Shown piece after piece: positions 25,186 through 33,613 of a DNA stretch of 44,456 nt. The stretch comes from Kineococcus rubinsiae (lineage in GTDB: Bacteria > Actinomycetota > Actinomycetes > Actinomycetales > Kineococcaceae): NCBI RefSeq assembly GCF_011839805.1, contig NZ_VWPY01000037.1:1-44456 (forward strand), read 5' to 3'. The notes beneath the pieces are model-generated. The model saw only the letters and a program-made list of their open reading frames with translations. It was not told the DNA's origin and made no database searches. The position numbers were made by a program, and so were the translations under genes. Each line of letters starts with the position of its first letter. Positions within the stretch are counted from its first letter, which is position 1.

Positions 25186-26972
25186 TGGCCACCGAGAGCT
25201 TCAACGCACCGGGGATCGCCGCCCGCGTGACGACGCAGGTCCGCCAGCCGCGCGGCGCCGTCGTCCCCCAGCGCCGCGGCGCCGTGATCGCCGGCTGGCT
25301 GTCCAGCACCGACCACAAGGTCATCGGCAACCTGTACTTCATCACCGCGTTCATCTGGTTCCTGCTCGCCGGGATCATGGCGCTGCTGATCCGCGCCGAG
25401 CTCTTCGAGCCCGGCATGCAGGTCTTCAACACCAAGAACGAGTACAACCAGGCGTTCACGATGCACGGCACGATCATGCTGCTGCTGTTCGCGACGCCGC
25501 TGTTCTCCGCGTTCGCCAACGCGATCATGCCGCTGCAGATCGGCGCGCCGGACGTCGCGTTCCCGCGGCTGAACATGTTCGCGTACTGGCTGTTCCTCTT
25601 CGGCGGCCTCATCGCCGGCGCCGGCTTCGTGACCCCGGGCGGCGCGGCCTCCTTCGGGTGGTTCGCCTACGCCCCGCTGTCCGACGTGGTCCACTCACCC
25701 GGCCTCGGCGGCAACCTCTGGGTGATGGGCCTGGCCTTCTCGGGCTTCGGCACCATCCTCGGCGCGGTCAACTTCATCACCACGATCGTCTGCATGCGCG
25801 CCCCCGGCATGACCATGTTCCGGATGCCGATCTTCACCTGGAACACGCTCATCACCAGCGTCCTGATCCTCATGGCGTTCCCGGTGCTCGCGGCCGCGCT
25901 GCTGGCGCTGGCGGCGGACCGGGTGATGGGGGCCCACGTCTTCGAGGCCGCGAACGGCGGCCCGATCCTGTGGCAGCACCTGTTCTGGTTCTTCGGCCAC
26001 CCGGAGGTCTACATCATCGCGCTGCCGTTCTTCGGCATCGTGACGGAGATCTTCCCGGTCTTCAGCCGCAAGCCCGTCTTCGGCTACAAGGGCCTGGTCT
26101 TCGCGACCATCTCCATCGCCGGCCTCTCGGTCACGGTGTGGGCGCACCACATGTACGTGACCGGCAAGGTGCTGCTGCCCTTCTTCGCCTTCATGACCAT
26201 GCTGATCGCGGTCCCGACGGGCGTGAAGTTCTTCAACTGGCTGGGCACGATGTGGCGCGGGTCGCTGACCTTCGACACCCCGCTGCTCTGGTCGGTCGGC
26301 TTCCTGGTCACCTTCCTCTTCGGTGGCCTCACCGGCGTCATCCTGTCGGCGCCCCCGTTGGACTTCCAGCTGTCGGACTCCTACTTCGTCGTCGCGCACT
26401 TCCACTACGTCGTCTTCGGCACCGTGGTGTTCGCGATGTTCGCCGGCTTCTACTTCTGGTGGCCCAAGCTCACGGGCAAGATGCTCGACGAGCGCCTGGG
26501 GAAGATCCACTTCTGGCTGCTGTTCGTCGGCTTCCACACCACGTTCCTCATCCAGCACTGGCTGGGGGCCGCCGGCATGCCGCGCCGCTACGCGGACTAC
26601 CTGCCGGGCGAGGGCTTCACGACGATGAACCAGATCTCCACGATCGGGTCCTTCGTCCTCGGCCTGTCCTTCCTGCCCTTCCTCTGGAACGTCTACCAGA
26701 CCGCTCGCCACGGCGAGAAGGTCACCGTGGACGACCCGTGGGGCTACGGCGCCTCGCTCGAGTGGGCGACCTCCTGCCCGCCGCCGCGGCACAACTTCAC
26801 CTCGCTGCCCCGCATCCGCTCGGAGCGTCCCGCGTTCGACCTGCACCACCCCGAGGTCGCCGCGCACGACACCCCGACCGACGGCCGCAGCAAGAACCTC
26901 CTCGACCACGTGTACGGCGAAGCCGATCTGTCCGGGCGTCAGGAAGACGTCCGCGGCGGGAAGGGGCACTGA
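25185..26972 (+). CDS. ctaD: cytochrome c oxidase subunit I (aa3)
   Basis: A 595-residue, 12-TM catalytic subunit reducing O2 to water at the haem a3-CuB site and pumping protons. Ligands and channel motifs visible: haem a His in [10 protein letters not shown], CuB and cross-linked Tyr in [13 protein letters not shown], the His pair in [10 protein letters not shown]-channel Thr/Lys region GVKFFNW, and the haem a/a3 His pair in [11 protein letters not shown]. The long soluble C-terminal tail ([20 protein letters not shown] onward) is typical for actinobacteria. It sits between ctaC and ctaF in one operon; in M. tuberculosis ctaD is elsewhere. Confidence 0.97.
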   Translation: MATESFNAPGIAARVTTQVRQPRGAVVPQRRGAVIAGWLSSTDHKVIGNLYFITAFIWFLLAGIMALLIRAELFEPGMQVFNTKNEYNQAFTMHGTIMLLLFATPLFSAFANAIMPLQIGAPDVAFPRLNMFAYWLFLFGGLIAGAGFVTPGGAASFGWFAYAPLSDVVHSPGLGGNLWVMGLAFSGFGTILGAVNFITTIVCMRAPGMTMFRMPIFTWNTLITSVLILMAFPVLAAALLALAADRVMGAHVFEAANGGPILWQHLFWFFGHPEVYIIALPFFGIVTEIFPVFSRKPVFGYKGLVFATISIAGLSVTVWAHHMYVTGKVLLPFFAFMTMLIAVPTGVKFFNWLGTMWRGSLTFDTPLLWSVGFLVTFLFGGLTGVILSAPPLDFQLSDSYFVVAHFHYVVFGTVVFAMFAGFYFWWPKLTGKMLDERLGKIHFWLLFVGFHTTFLIQHWLGAAGMPRRYADYLPGEGFTTMNQISTIGSFVLGLSFLPFLWNVYQTARHGEKVTVDDPWGYGASLEWATSCPPPRHNFTSLPRIRSERPAFDLHHPEVAAHDTPTDGRSKNLLDHVYGEADLSGRQEDVRGGKGH

Positions 26973-26978
26973 CCACTC

Positions 26979-27380
26979 ATGAAGGCTGAAACCTGGCTCT
27001 TCTCGGGCGGGATCCTCTTCTTCATCCCGATCGGGTTCGTCTACGGGCTGCTCACGCAGTGGAACGAGCCGGTCGGGCTGATCGCCCTGATCCTCACGGG
27101 CGGCCTGGCGCTGCTCGTGGGCACCTACCTCGCCATCACCGCGCGCCGGATCGACGACCGCCCGGAGGACAACCCCCGGGCGAACGTCGAGGAGGGCGCC
27201 GGCGAGCAGGGCTTCTTCTCCCCGCACAGCTGGTGGCCGCTCTTCCTCGCCTTCGGCGGGGCCATCGCCTTCGGCGGTGTGGCGGTCGGCTGGTGGCTCT
27301 GGCTCATCGGCGTCGTCGTCAGCATCCCGATGCTCCTCGGCTGGGTCTTCGAGTACTACCAGGGCGAGCACGCTCACTGA
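26979..27380 (+). CDS. ctaF: cytochrome c oxidase subunit IV (actinobacterial)
   Basis: A 133-residue membrane subunit specific to actinobacterial aa3 oxidases. It has about four TM segments: TWLFSGGILFFIPIGFVYGL, PVGLIALILTGGLALLVGTYL, and two near the end (LFLAFGGAIAFGGVAVGWWL, LIGVVVSIPMLLGWVFEYY). The middle loop has the usual PRANVEEGAGEQGFFSPHSWWPL. It starts 6 bp after ctaD and ends the operon at a strong terminator. Confidence 0.95.
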   Translation: MKAETWLFSGGILFFIPIGFVYGLLTQWNEPVGLIALILTGGLALLVGTYLAITARRIDDRPEDNPRANVEEGAGEQGFFSPHSWWPLFLAFGGAIAFGGVAVGWWLWLIGVVVSIPMLLGWVFEYYQGEHAH

Positions 27381-27396
27381 GCGGACGAACCCCCGC

Positions 27397-27430
27397 AGGG
27401 CCCGCAGCACCTCACGGTGCTGCGGGCCCT
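27397..27430 (+). terminator. terminator of the ctaCDF operon
   Basis: Perfect 15-bp stem AGGGCCCGCAGCACC / GGTGCTGCGGGCCCT with a 4-nt loop, 16 nt after the ctaF stop. Confidence 0.88.
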
Positions 27431-27905
27431 TCGTCGTTCCCGGCCCCGGCCCCGGCGCTCCGCGTCACCGGGTCGCCGGGTGACGGCTCAGGGCGTACGC
27501 AGGCCCCGTGTCGCGGCCGGGGGAGTCGCCGACGGCCGGGGCGCCCTCGCGGGACCCGGTCGCCCCGTACCCCGAGCCGACGGTCTCTGGGGGGGGCCGG
27601 CCCTGCTTGGCGCAGCACCGCGTTGGCGGCTCGGTGCGCGGCACTGCAGCCCGCTCGCACGGTCGTTCCCGGAGGGTGGGGGCTGGACGTCTCCCTCGAG
27701 CTCTCCAGGTACCGCTGGGCGCCCCGCACGCGGCTCGTGGCACCCGTGGCACCGCCGCGCGGTCCCGGCGGCACAGGGGGCACGCAGGGCGGGGGAGGTC
27801 CGGTGCCTCGTCCGCGCCGCCCGCACCAGGGCGGACCCGCGGGGTGGCCGCGGCCGGGAGATCCGCCTCCGCCGGCACCGCACCGCCCAGCCGACGTGTG
27901 ACGGA
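27431..27905. other. intergenic stretch without a convincing gene
   Basis: About 475 bp between the ctaF terminator and the L,D-transpeptidase control region. Open frames on both strands are Arg/Pro/Ala-rich with no domain and no ribosome binding site. I see no RNA gene or long repeat. Confidence 0.5.
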
Positions 27906-27950
27906 TCCGGAACACGTGGCGTGCAACGTTCCGGACCGCGGTGACGTCAC
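27906..27950 (+). promoter_or_regulatory. two palindromes upstream of the L,D-transpeptidase gene
   Basis: TCCGGAAC (27906-27913) and GTTCCGGA (27928-27935) form an 8-bp inverted repeat with a 14-bp spacer. A perfect 10-bp palindrome GTGACGTCAC follows at 27941-27950. Both lie just upstream of a possible CACGAT -10 box (27973-27978), so they are candidate operator sites. The GGAAC/GTT arms also resemble halves of ECF-sigma promoters, but the spacing is too short. Confidence 0.4.
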
Positions 27951-27994
27951 TCTGGTGGAGGGGACCGCGTGGCACGATGGCTGCGGGGGAGAAC

Positions 27995-28018
27995 GCCCGC
28001 CGGTCGTGACCGGCGGGC
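27995..28018 (+). promoter_or_regulatory. hairpin in the 5' leader of the L,D-transpeptidase gene
   Basis: 11-bp inverted repeat GCCCGCCGGTC / GACCGGCGGGC, ending 6 nt before the GGGGGAG ribosome binding site and 20 nt before the GTG start. It could shape translation initiation. Confidence 0.45.
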
Positions 28019-28038
28019 CGAACAGGGGGAGCACCGTC

Positions 28039-29289
28039 GTGAGCACGTCGTCGTCCAGCCGCACCACCGCGCCGCCGCAGCGCCGCCACCGGGCACGCCG
28101 GTGGTTGCCGGCTCTGGTGCTGGCCGGCCTGGCCCTCCCGCTCGCGTCGTGCCAGTCCACGGCGTCCTCCGACGGCGCGGCCGCGCCGGCCTCGTCCGCC
28201 GCCTCGCCGTCGGCCGTCCCGGCGACGATCGCCGTGACGCCCACCGACGCGACCGCCGACGTCCGCCTGGACGCCCCGGTGACGGTCAGCGTGAAGGACG
28301 GCACGCTGCAGGACGTCACGGTCTCCGGCCCCGACGGCGCCCCCCTGGAGGGGGCGCTGGACCCGGCCGGCACCACGTGGACGAGCTCCGGTGCCCTCGC
28401 GCCCGCGACGCGCTACGCCGTGCACGCCGTCGCCACCGGAGCGGCGGGGCAGGTGACGCGCGACAGCGCCCTGACGACGCTCACGCCGGTCGCGACCGCG
28501 TTCCCCGCGGTGGCGCCGCTGTCCGGCTCGACCGTCGGGGTCGGCATGCCGGTCATCGTGACGCTCGACGAGCCCGTCGCCGACAGCGCCCGCGCGGCCG
28601 TCGAGCAGAACCTGCACGTCACCACGCAGCCCGCCCCGGTCGAGGGCGCCTGGAACTGGATCTCCCCGTCGAAGCTCGAGTACCGGCCCGCGGACTACTG
28701 GCCCGCTCACACGACGGTCCACGTCGACCTCGACCTCGGTGACGTCGAGGTCAGCCCCGGCGTCTGGGGCAAGACCCGCGACATCGACTTCACCGTCGGC
28801 AGCGCGATGGTCAGCACCGTGGACATCGCCGCCCACACGCTCACGGTGACGCGCGACGGGGCCGTGCTGCGGACCATCCCCGTCACGCTCGGGCAGACCG
28901 GCAACGGCGGGAAGTACATCACCCGCAGCGGGACCAAGGTCATCATGAGCCTGGAGGCGACCCGCCAGATGGACGCGGAGACCACCGGCGTCAGCCCGGA
29001 CGACCCGAACTACTACAACGTGGCGACCAAGTACGCGATGCGCCTGACCAACTCGGGGGAGTTCCTCCACGCCGCCCCCTGGTCGGTGTCGTCCCAGGGC
29101 CGGGCCAACGTCAGCCACGGCTGCACCGGCATGAGCACCGCGGACGCGAAGTGGATGTTCGACAACTCCAAGGTCGGCGACGTCGTCTCCTACGTGGGCA
29201 GCGACCGCACCATCGAGCCCGGCAACGGCTTCAACGTGTGGAACGAGACCTTCCCGGAGTGGAAGGCCGGCTCGGCCCTCGGCGCCTGA
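28039..29289 (+). CDS. L,D-transpeptidase lipoprotein (Ig-like domain + YkuD)
   Basis: A 416-residue enzyme making 3-3 cross-links in peptidoglycan. Lipoprotein signal peptide with lipobox LASC (residues about 35-38), then a Ser/Ala linker. Two Ig-like modules of the actinobacterial LdtMt2 type follow (about 60-150 and 150-250). The YkuD catalytic domain (about 255-400) starts VSTVDIAAHTLTVTRDG and has the catalytic SHGC motif in NVSHGCTGMSTADAKWMF. The GTG at 28039 has GGGGGAG 7 nt upstream. It is a single-gene unit between the two respiratory operons, with a long upstream control region and a terminator after it. Confidence 0.95.
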   Translation: MSTSSSSRTTAPPQRRHRARRWLPALVLAGLALPLASCQSTASSDGAAAPASSAASPSAVPATIAVTPTDATADVRLDAPVTVSVKDGTLQDVTVSGPDGAPLEGALDPAGTTWTSSGALAPATRYAVHAVATGAAGQVTRDSALTTLTPVATAFPAVAPLSGSTVGVGMPVIVTLDEPVADSARAAVEQNLHVTTQPAPVEGAWNWISPSKLEYRPADYWPAHTTVHVDLDLGDVEVSPGVWGKTRDIDFTVGSAMVSTVDIAAHTLTVTRDGAVLRTIPVTLGQTGNGGKYITRSGTKVIMSLEATRQMDAETTGVSPDDPNYYNVATKYAMRLTNSGEFLHAAPWSVSSQGRANVSHGCTGMSTADAKWMFDNSKVGDVVSYVGSDRTIEPGNGFNVWNETFPEWKAGSALGA

Positions 29290-29364
29290 GCCCCGCTGCG
29301 GGACAAGTCGACCGACCTGCCCTCAGCACCCCGCACGACGAAGGCGCCAGCACGCCGACGGCAC

Positions 29365-29401
29365 GACGAAGGCCCCGAGCTCTCCGCCCGGGGCCTTCGT
29401 C
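29365..29401 (+). terminator. terminator after the L,D-transpeptidase gene
   Basis: 13-bp stem GACGAAGGCCCCG / CGGGGCCTTCGTC with an 11-nt loop. Its stem sequence is nearly the same as the qcrB-side terminator at 29850-29890. Confidence 0.8.
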
Positions 29402-29407
29402 AAAGAT

Positions 29408-29471
29408 CCCGACCACCCGCCGTGATCATGCAGGTAATACCTGCATGATCACGGAGGGGTCGGTGGTCGGG
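29408..29471. repeat. large nested palindrome (REP-like)
   Basis: Core: perfect 17-bp arms CCGTGATCATGCAGGTA / TACCTGCATGATCACGG around one A (29420-29454). Outer arms: CCCGACCACC (29408-29417) and GGTGGTCGGG (29462-29471), joined through an asymmetric bulge of 2 and 7 nt. It starts 6 nt after the preceding terminator, is more A/T-rich than its surroundings and lacks a U-tract. It may be a dispersed REP-like unit or a recombination/protein-binding site. Confidence 0.8.
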
Positions 29472-29849
29472 CTGCTGCAGGTGGGGGTGTGACGCCGCGC
29501 AAGTGCATCAGCTCGTCGGCTGAGGCCAGACCTCGTCGGCGAGGCGGTGCGCCACGAGCAGCCCGGCGACGGACCCCGTCGCCGGCACTGGCGGCGGCGG
29601 ACCACCGCGTCCATGCTCGACGAGCAGTCGGGAAGTCGGCAGTCCGTCACGACGACGACGGTGACGTCTTCGTTCCGGGGCGGGCGGCTCGCACCGTCGA
29701 CGGCGGGGGAGCGGCGGCACCGCGGACCCGGACGACGCCGAGCACCGCCTGCTCCACTCAGCTCGCCCGATCCAGTCCTCCTCAGCCGGTTGGCTCGTGC
29801 GTCACCTGACGACGACCCGGGCGGCCCGTCTCGCAGGGGTGCCCCGGAC
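29472..29849. other. intergenic stretch, possible gene remnant
   Basis: About 380 bp between the palindrome and the qcrB terminator. Codon-position bias is weak. A minus-strand frame ending near 29508 (…VAGLLVAHRLADEVWPQPTS) looks more protein-like than the rest but has no start signal or domain. I treat it as non-coding or decayed. Confidence 0.4.
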
Positions 29850-29890
29850 ACGACGAAGGCCCCGGGCGGATCGCCCGGGGCCTTCGTCGT
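29850..29890 (-). terminator. terminator of the ctaE-qcrCAB operon
   Basis: Perfect 19-bp stem ACGACGAAGGCCCCGGGCG / CGCCCGGGGCCTTCGTCGT with a 3-nt GAT loop, about 13 nt after the qcrB stop on the minus strand. Confidence 0.88.
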
Positions 29891-29903
29891 CAGTGCGGCT
29901 GGA

Positions 29904-31583
29904 TCAGCCGTGCAGCGTCTGGGAGGTGCCGATCGCGGCGTTCTCCTTGTCGCCGACGGCCAGGTGCTCCTCGTCGGAGCCGAGCTCGCCGTGGCTGTGC
30001 GCGGCCTCGACCTCGGCCGGGGTCACCGGCTCCACGCGGTCCTCGAAGTAGAACTTCGAGAGCCGGCGCTGGAACCGCCCGTAGAGGGTGTCGGGGTTGC
30101 CCGCGTCGACGCGGTCCTCGATCTCCATGGGGCGCTGCACCTCGTGCTGCACGAGGGTCCAGCGCTCCAGGTCGGACAGCGGGGCGTGGACCTCGATGAA
30201 CTCACCGTGCGGCAGCCGCACGATGCGCCCGGTCTCACGACCGTGCAGCGCCTTCTCGCGGTCCTTGCGCTGCAGGCCCAGGCAGATCCGCTTGGTGACC
30301 ACGAACGCGATCGCCGGCAGGACGAACAGCGCCACCCGCAAGAACCGGGTGATGTCGTTGATCGACAGCTGCATGATGTGGGCGATGATGTCGTTGCCGC
30401 CCGAGATCCACAGCAGCACGTAGAACGTGACGGCCATGACGCCGAGCCCGGTGCGGGTCGGGGCGTTGCGGGGGCGGTCCAGCAGGTGGTGCTCACGCTT
30501 GTCGCCCGTGGCGATCTGCTCGAGGTAGGGGTATGCCACCAGGGCGCCCATCACGAACAGGATGATCACGGTCGTCGGGATGAAGATGTTCAGCGAGAGC
30601 GTGTAGCCGAACGCCGAGATCTCCGTCCAGCCCGGCATGAGCCGGACCGCGCCGTCGAGCCAGCCCATGTACCAGTCCGGCTGCGAGCCGGCGGTGACGG
30701 GGGAGGGGTCGTAGGCGCCGTAGGCCCAGATCGGGTTGATCGAGAACAGCGCGGCGATCAGGGCGATGACGCCGAAGACGATGAAGAAGAACCCGCCGGC
30801 CTTCGCGGCGTACACCGGGAAGAGCGGGAAGCCGACGACGTTGTCCTCGGTCCGGCCCGGGCCGGGGTACTGGGTGTGCTTGTGGATCACCACGAAGAAG
30901 AGGTGGACCACGATCAGCGCCAGCATCACCGCCGGGAGCAGAAGGATGTGGATGGTGAAGAACCGCGGGATGAAGTCCTGGCCCGGGAACTCACCGCCGA
31001 AGAGGAAGAAGCTGATGTAGCTGCCGACGACGGGCACGGCCAGGATGATCGCGTCCGCGATGCGGATGCCGGTCCCGGACAGCAGGTCGTCGGGGAGGGA
31101 GTAGCCGGTGAAGCCCTCGAACACGGCCAGCAGGGCGAGGACGCCACCGATGACCCAGTTCAGCTCGCGCGGCTTGCGGAACGCGCCGGTGAAGAAGACG
31201 CGGGCCATGTGCACGATCGTCGCGGCGACGAAGACCAGGGCCGCCCAGTGGTGGACCTGGCGCATCAGCAGGCCGCCGCGGATGTCGAACGACAGGCGCA
31301 GCGAGGAGGCGTAGGCCTCGGAGACCGTCTGACCGGCCAGCGGGGCGTAGATGCCGGTGTAGGTCGTCTCCGCTGCGCTGGGCTCGTAGAAGAACGTGAG
31401 GAACGTCCCGGTGAGCAGCAGGATGACGAAGCTGTAGAGCGTGATCTCCCCGAGCATGAAGGACCAGTGGTCCGGGAAGATCTTGCGGGCGAATCCGTTG
31501 ACGATCTTGCTGGCGCCTGCGGTGTCGTCGGCGTAGTTGCCGATGCCCGCCGCGACCTTGTCGACGGTGGTCTGACTGCTCAT
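29904..31583 (-). CDS. qcrB: cytochrome bc1 (bcc) complex cytochrome b subunit
   Basis: A 559-residue cytochrome b holding haems bL and bH and the quinol sites of the bcc-aa3 supercomplex. Visible: the haem helices (RGGLLMRQVHHWAALVFV, FFTIHILLLPAVMLALIVVHLFFVVIHKH), the Qo motif in its actinobacterial form PDWYMGW, and the long cytoplasmic C-terminal extension (from about residue 430) normal for actinobacteria. The ATG overlaps the qcrA stop by 4 bp (31580-31583), so it is translationally coupled. This subunit is the target of the anti-tubercular drug telacebec in mycobacteria. Last gene of the operon. Confidence 0.97.
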   Translation of the reverse strand: MSSQTTVDKVAAGIGNYADDTAGASKIVNGFARKIFPDHWSFMLGEITLYSFVILLLTGTFLTFFYEPSAAETTYTGIYAPLAGQTVSEAYASSLRLSFDIRGGLLMRQVHHWAALVFVAATIVHMARVFFTGAFRKPRELNWVIGGVLALLAVFEGFTGYSLPDDLLSGTGIRIADAIILAVPVVGSYISFFLFGGEFPGQDFIPRFFTIHILLLPAVMLALIVVHLFFVVIHKHTQYPGPGRTEDNVVGFPLFPVYAAKAGGFFFIVFGVIALIAALFSINPIWAYGAYDPSPVTAGSQPDWYMGWLDGAVRLMPGWTEISAFGYTLSLNIFIPTTVIILFVMGALVAYPYLEQIATGDKREHHLLDRPRNAPTRTGLGVMAVTFYVLLWISGGNDIIAHIMQLSINDITRFLRVALFVLPAIAFVVTKRICLGLQRKDREKALHGRETGRIVRLPHGEFIEVHAPLSDLERWTLVQHEVQRPMEIEDRVDAGNPDTLYGRFQRRLSKFYFEDRVEPVTPAEVEAAHSHGELGSDEEHLAVGDKENAAIGTSQTLHG

Positions 31584-32620
31584 CCACGCTCCCAGAAGCT
31601 CGGGCCGACGGCTTCGTGGAAACCGCTCTGTGCCTGAAGGTAACCCTCTGCGTCAACCCGGATGGGCAGCTGCGGGAGGGCCCTCTTGGCGGGGCCGAAG
31701 ATCACCTTGCATTCCCGTGTCACGTCGAACGTCGACTGGTGGCACGGGCACAGCAGGTGGTGGGTCTGCTGCTCGTACAGGGCCACGGGGCAGCCCATGT
31801 GGGTACAGATCTTCGAGTAGGCGACGATGCCGTCGACCGCCCAGTCCTCGCGCCCGGAACCGGGGTTGAGGAGCTCGGGCTCGAGGCGCATGAGGAGCAC
31901 CGCGGCCTTGGCCTTGGCGTTGAGGATCTCCTCCTGGTCCTCGATGCCCTCGGGCATGACGTGCACGACGGAGCCGAGACCGAGGTCGGAGGCGCGGATG
32001 CGCCCGCCCTCGGGGTCCTTCGTGAGGTACATGCCCTCGCGCCACATCGTGGTCGAGAGGTCGTCGCCCGGGAGGGGGCCAGTGTCGCGGAAGAAGAAGA
32101 CCGCGGGGATCGGGAAGAGGACGCCGGCGCCGATCAGCGTGTTGCGGATCAGGGGGCGGCGCGCGATGCCGGACTCGTCGGTGCCCTCCTTGAGGATGGC
32201 CACCGCCTGGTCCCGCTCGGCCGTGGTGCCCCGCTGGCGGTGGCGGTAGTCGATGCGCTCGTCGTCGGGCATGAGGGTCTTGGCCCAGTGCACGGCGCCG
32301 ACGCCGAGGGCGAACAGCGAGAGGAACATCGACAGGCCGATGGCCTTCGTCGACAGGCTGATCTGATTGAAGGACCCGTCGTACTTGACGCCGATGATCG
32401 ACACCACGATGAGGACCGAGCCGATCATCGAGAGCACCAGGAGGATGGCGACCTGACGCTCGGCGCGGCGCGCGGCCTTCGGGTCGGTGTCACCCATGCG
32501 GTGCCGGTGCTCCGGCAGCCCCGGGTTCTCGAACTTCTCGGCGACGCCGCCCTGGCCGCGGGCGAGGGTCGTGCCCGGGCCCTGCCCGTGCGCGTCGCCC
32601 GCGCGCTCGATCTCGCTCAT
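31580..32620 (-). CDS. qcrA: Rieske iron-sulfur subunit of cytochrome bcc
   Basis: A 346-residue Rieske protein. Actinobacterial QcrA has three N-terminal TM helices; here they include VAILLVLSMIGSVLIVVSIIGV and ISLSTKAIGLSMFLSLFALGVG plus a third at about 160-185 (NTLIGAGVLFPIPAVFFF). The [2Fe-2S] ligands are in CTHMGC and CPCHQSTFD (two Cys, two His), each box also holding a disulfide Cys. It passes electrons from quinol to the dihaem QcrC. It lies 79 bp after qcrC in the operon. Confidence 0.96.
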   Translation of the reverse strand: MSEIERAGDAHGQGPGTTLARGQGGVAEKFENPGLPEHRHRMGDTDPKAARRAERQVAILLVLSMIGSVLIVVSIIGVKYDGSFNQISLSTKAIGLSMFLSLFALGVGAVHWAKTLMPDDERIDYRHRQRGTTAERDQAVAILKEGTDESGIARRPLIRNTLIGAGVLFPIPAVFFFRDTGPLPGDDLSTTMWREGMYLTKDPEGGRIRASDLGLGSVVHVMPEGIEDQEEILNAKAKAAVLLMRLEPELLNPGSGREDWAVDGIVAYSKICTHMGCPVALYEQQTHHLLCPCHQSTFDVTRECKVIFGPAKRALPQLPIRVDAEGYLQAQSGFHEAVGPSFWERG

Positions 32621-32699
32621 GCTCCCTGCCCGTTCGTGCGACGTACCGCTGACGCGGTGGTGGTGGTGAGGTGCGACCGGCCGGCGCCGGAGCGCCGGG

Positions 32700-33542
32700 T
32701 CACGAGGACTTCATCCCCAGCCAGACGGAGCACCCGATGAGGAGGCCGATGCCCGCGATCCAGGCGAAGAGGCCCTCGCTCACGGGGCCGACGGAGCCGA
32801 GGGTGAGCCCGCCCGGGTCGGGACGCTTCTCGTCCTGGGTCAGCCAGGCGATGATCGCCGTCTTGTCCTCGCTGCTGATGGTCGTGTCGTTGAAGACCGG
32901 CATCGACTGCGGGCCGGTCAGCATCGCCTCGTAGATGTGCTTGGCGCTGGCCTCGTCGAGGCTCGGGGCGTACTTGCCCTCGGTCAGCGCGCCGCCCTTG
33001 CCGGCGAAGTTGTGGCACATGGCGCAGTTGGTGCGGAAGATCGCGGCACCGCGGGCGAGCTGCTCGTCGTTCACCGTGGAGACGTCCAGCTGCTCCTCGG
33101 TGGGGATGGCGGGGCCGGGGGCCAGCGAGGCGATGTAGGCGGCCATCTGGTCGATCTGCTCCTGCGAGAAGCGGATCTTGTTGACCTTGGGCGCCTGCGG
33201 CCCGCTCTGCGCGAGCGGCATGCGCCCGCTGCCGACCTGGAAGTCGACGGCCGCGGCCCCGACGCCGATGAGCGACGGGCCCGGGTTCTGGGCGGTGTCG
33301 CCGTTGACGGTCACCCCGCCGCCCTGGGCGTTGAGACCGTGGCACGTGGCGCAGTTGGCGAGGAAGAGCTTCTTGCCCGTCTCGACGTCGTCCGCCGAGG
33401 CCGTCGCGGTGGAGGCCTCCGCCGCGCGCGGCGCCAGTGCCGCGTACAGCCCGCCGACGAGGAGGAGCGCCAACGCGATCAGCACGACGACGGCCAGCGG
33501 GTGGCGCCGTCGGGCGCTGAGGGCGGTGAGGGTCCTGGTCAC
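32700..33542 (-). CDS. qcrC: dihaem cytochrome c subunit of bcc (QcrC)
   Basis: A 280-residue membrane-anchored cytochrome cc that replaces a soluble cytochrome c by wiring the bcc complex directly to the aa3 oxidase. An N-terminal hydrophobic anchor (LAVVVLIALALLLVGGLYAAL) is followed by two cytochrome c domains with haem motifs CATCH and CAMCH, and a C-terminal TM (GLFAWIAGIGLLIGCSVWLGM). I start at the GTG 33542 (VTRTLTALSARRRHP), which gives the family's normal N-terminus; the longer open frame runs into ctaE. It follows ctaE by 71 bp. Confidence 0.94.
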   Translation of the reverse strand: MTRTLTALSARRRHPLAVVVLIALALLLVGGLYAALAPRAAEASTATASADDVETGKKLFLANCATCHGLNAQGGGVTVNGDTAQNPGPSLIGVGAAAVDFQVGSGRMPLAQSGPQAPKVNKIRFSQEQIDQMAAYIASLAPGPAIPTEEQLDVSTVNDEQLARGAAIFRTNCAMCHNFAGKGGALTEGKYAPSLDEASAKHIYEAMLTGPQSMPVFNDTTISSEDKTAIIAWLTQDEKRPDPGGLTLGSVGPVSEGLFAWIAGIGLLIGCSVWLGMKSS

Positions 33543-33613
33543 GGTCGTGGTGCTCGCTTCCGTCGGTGCTGGGCGTGCGGTTCGGTGCGGAGCCGTGGAC
33601 CGCTCCGGGAGGA

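Noticed and set aside
27941-27950. GTGACGTCAC as a CRP/cAMP site
   Set aside because: It is a compact 10-bp palindrome without the 6-bp spacer of CRP half sites; kept only as an unnamed operator candidate.
29426-29851. Small ORFs in the gap between the L,D-transpeptidase and qcrB
   Set aside because: No ribosome binding site, no domain, weak codon bias; one frame ends inside the palindrome. Treated as non-coding or decayed.
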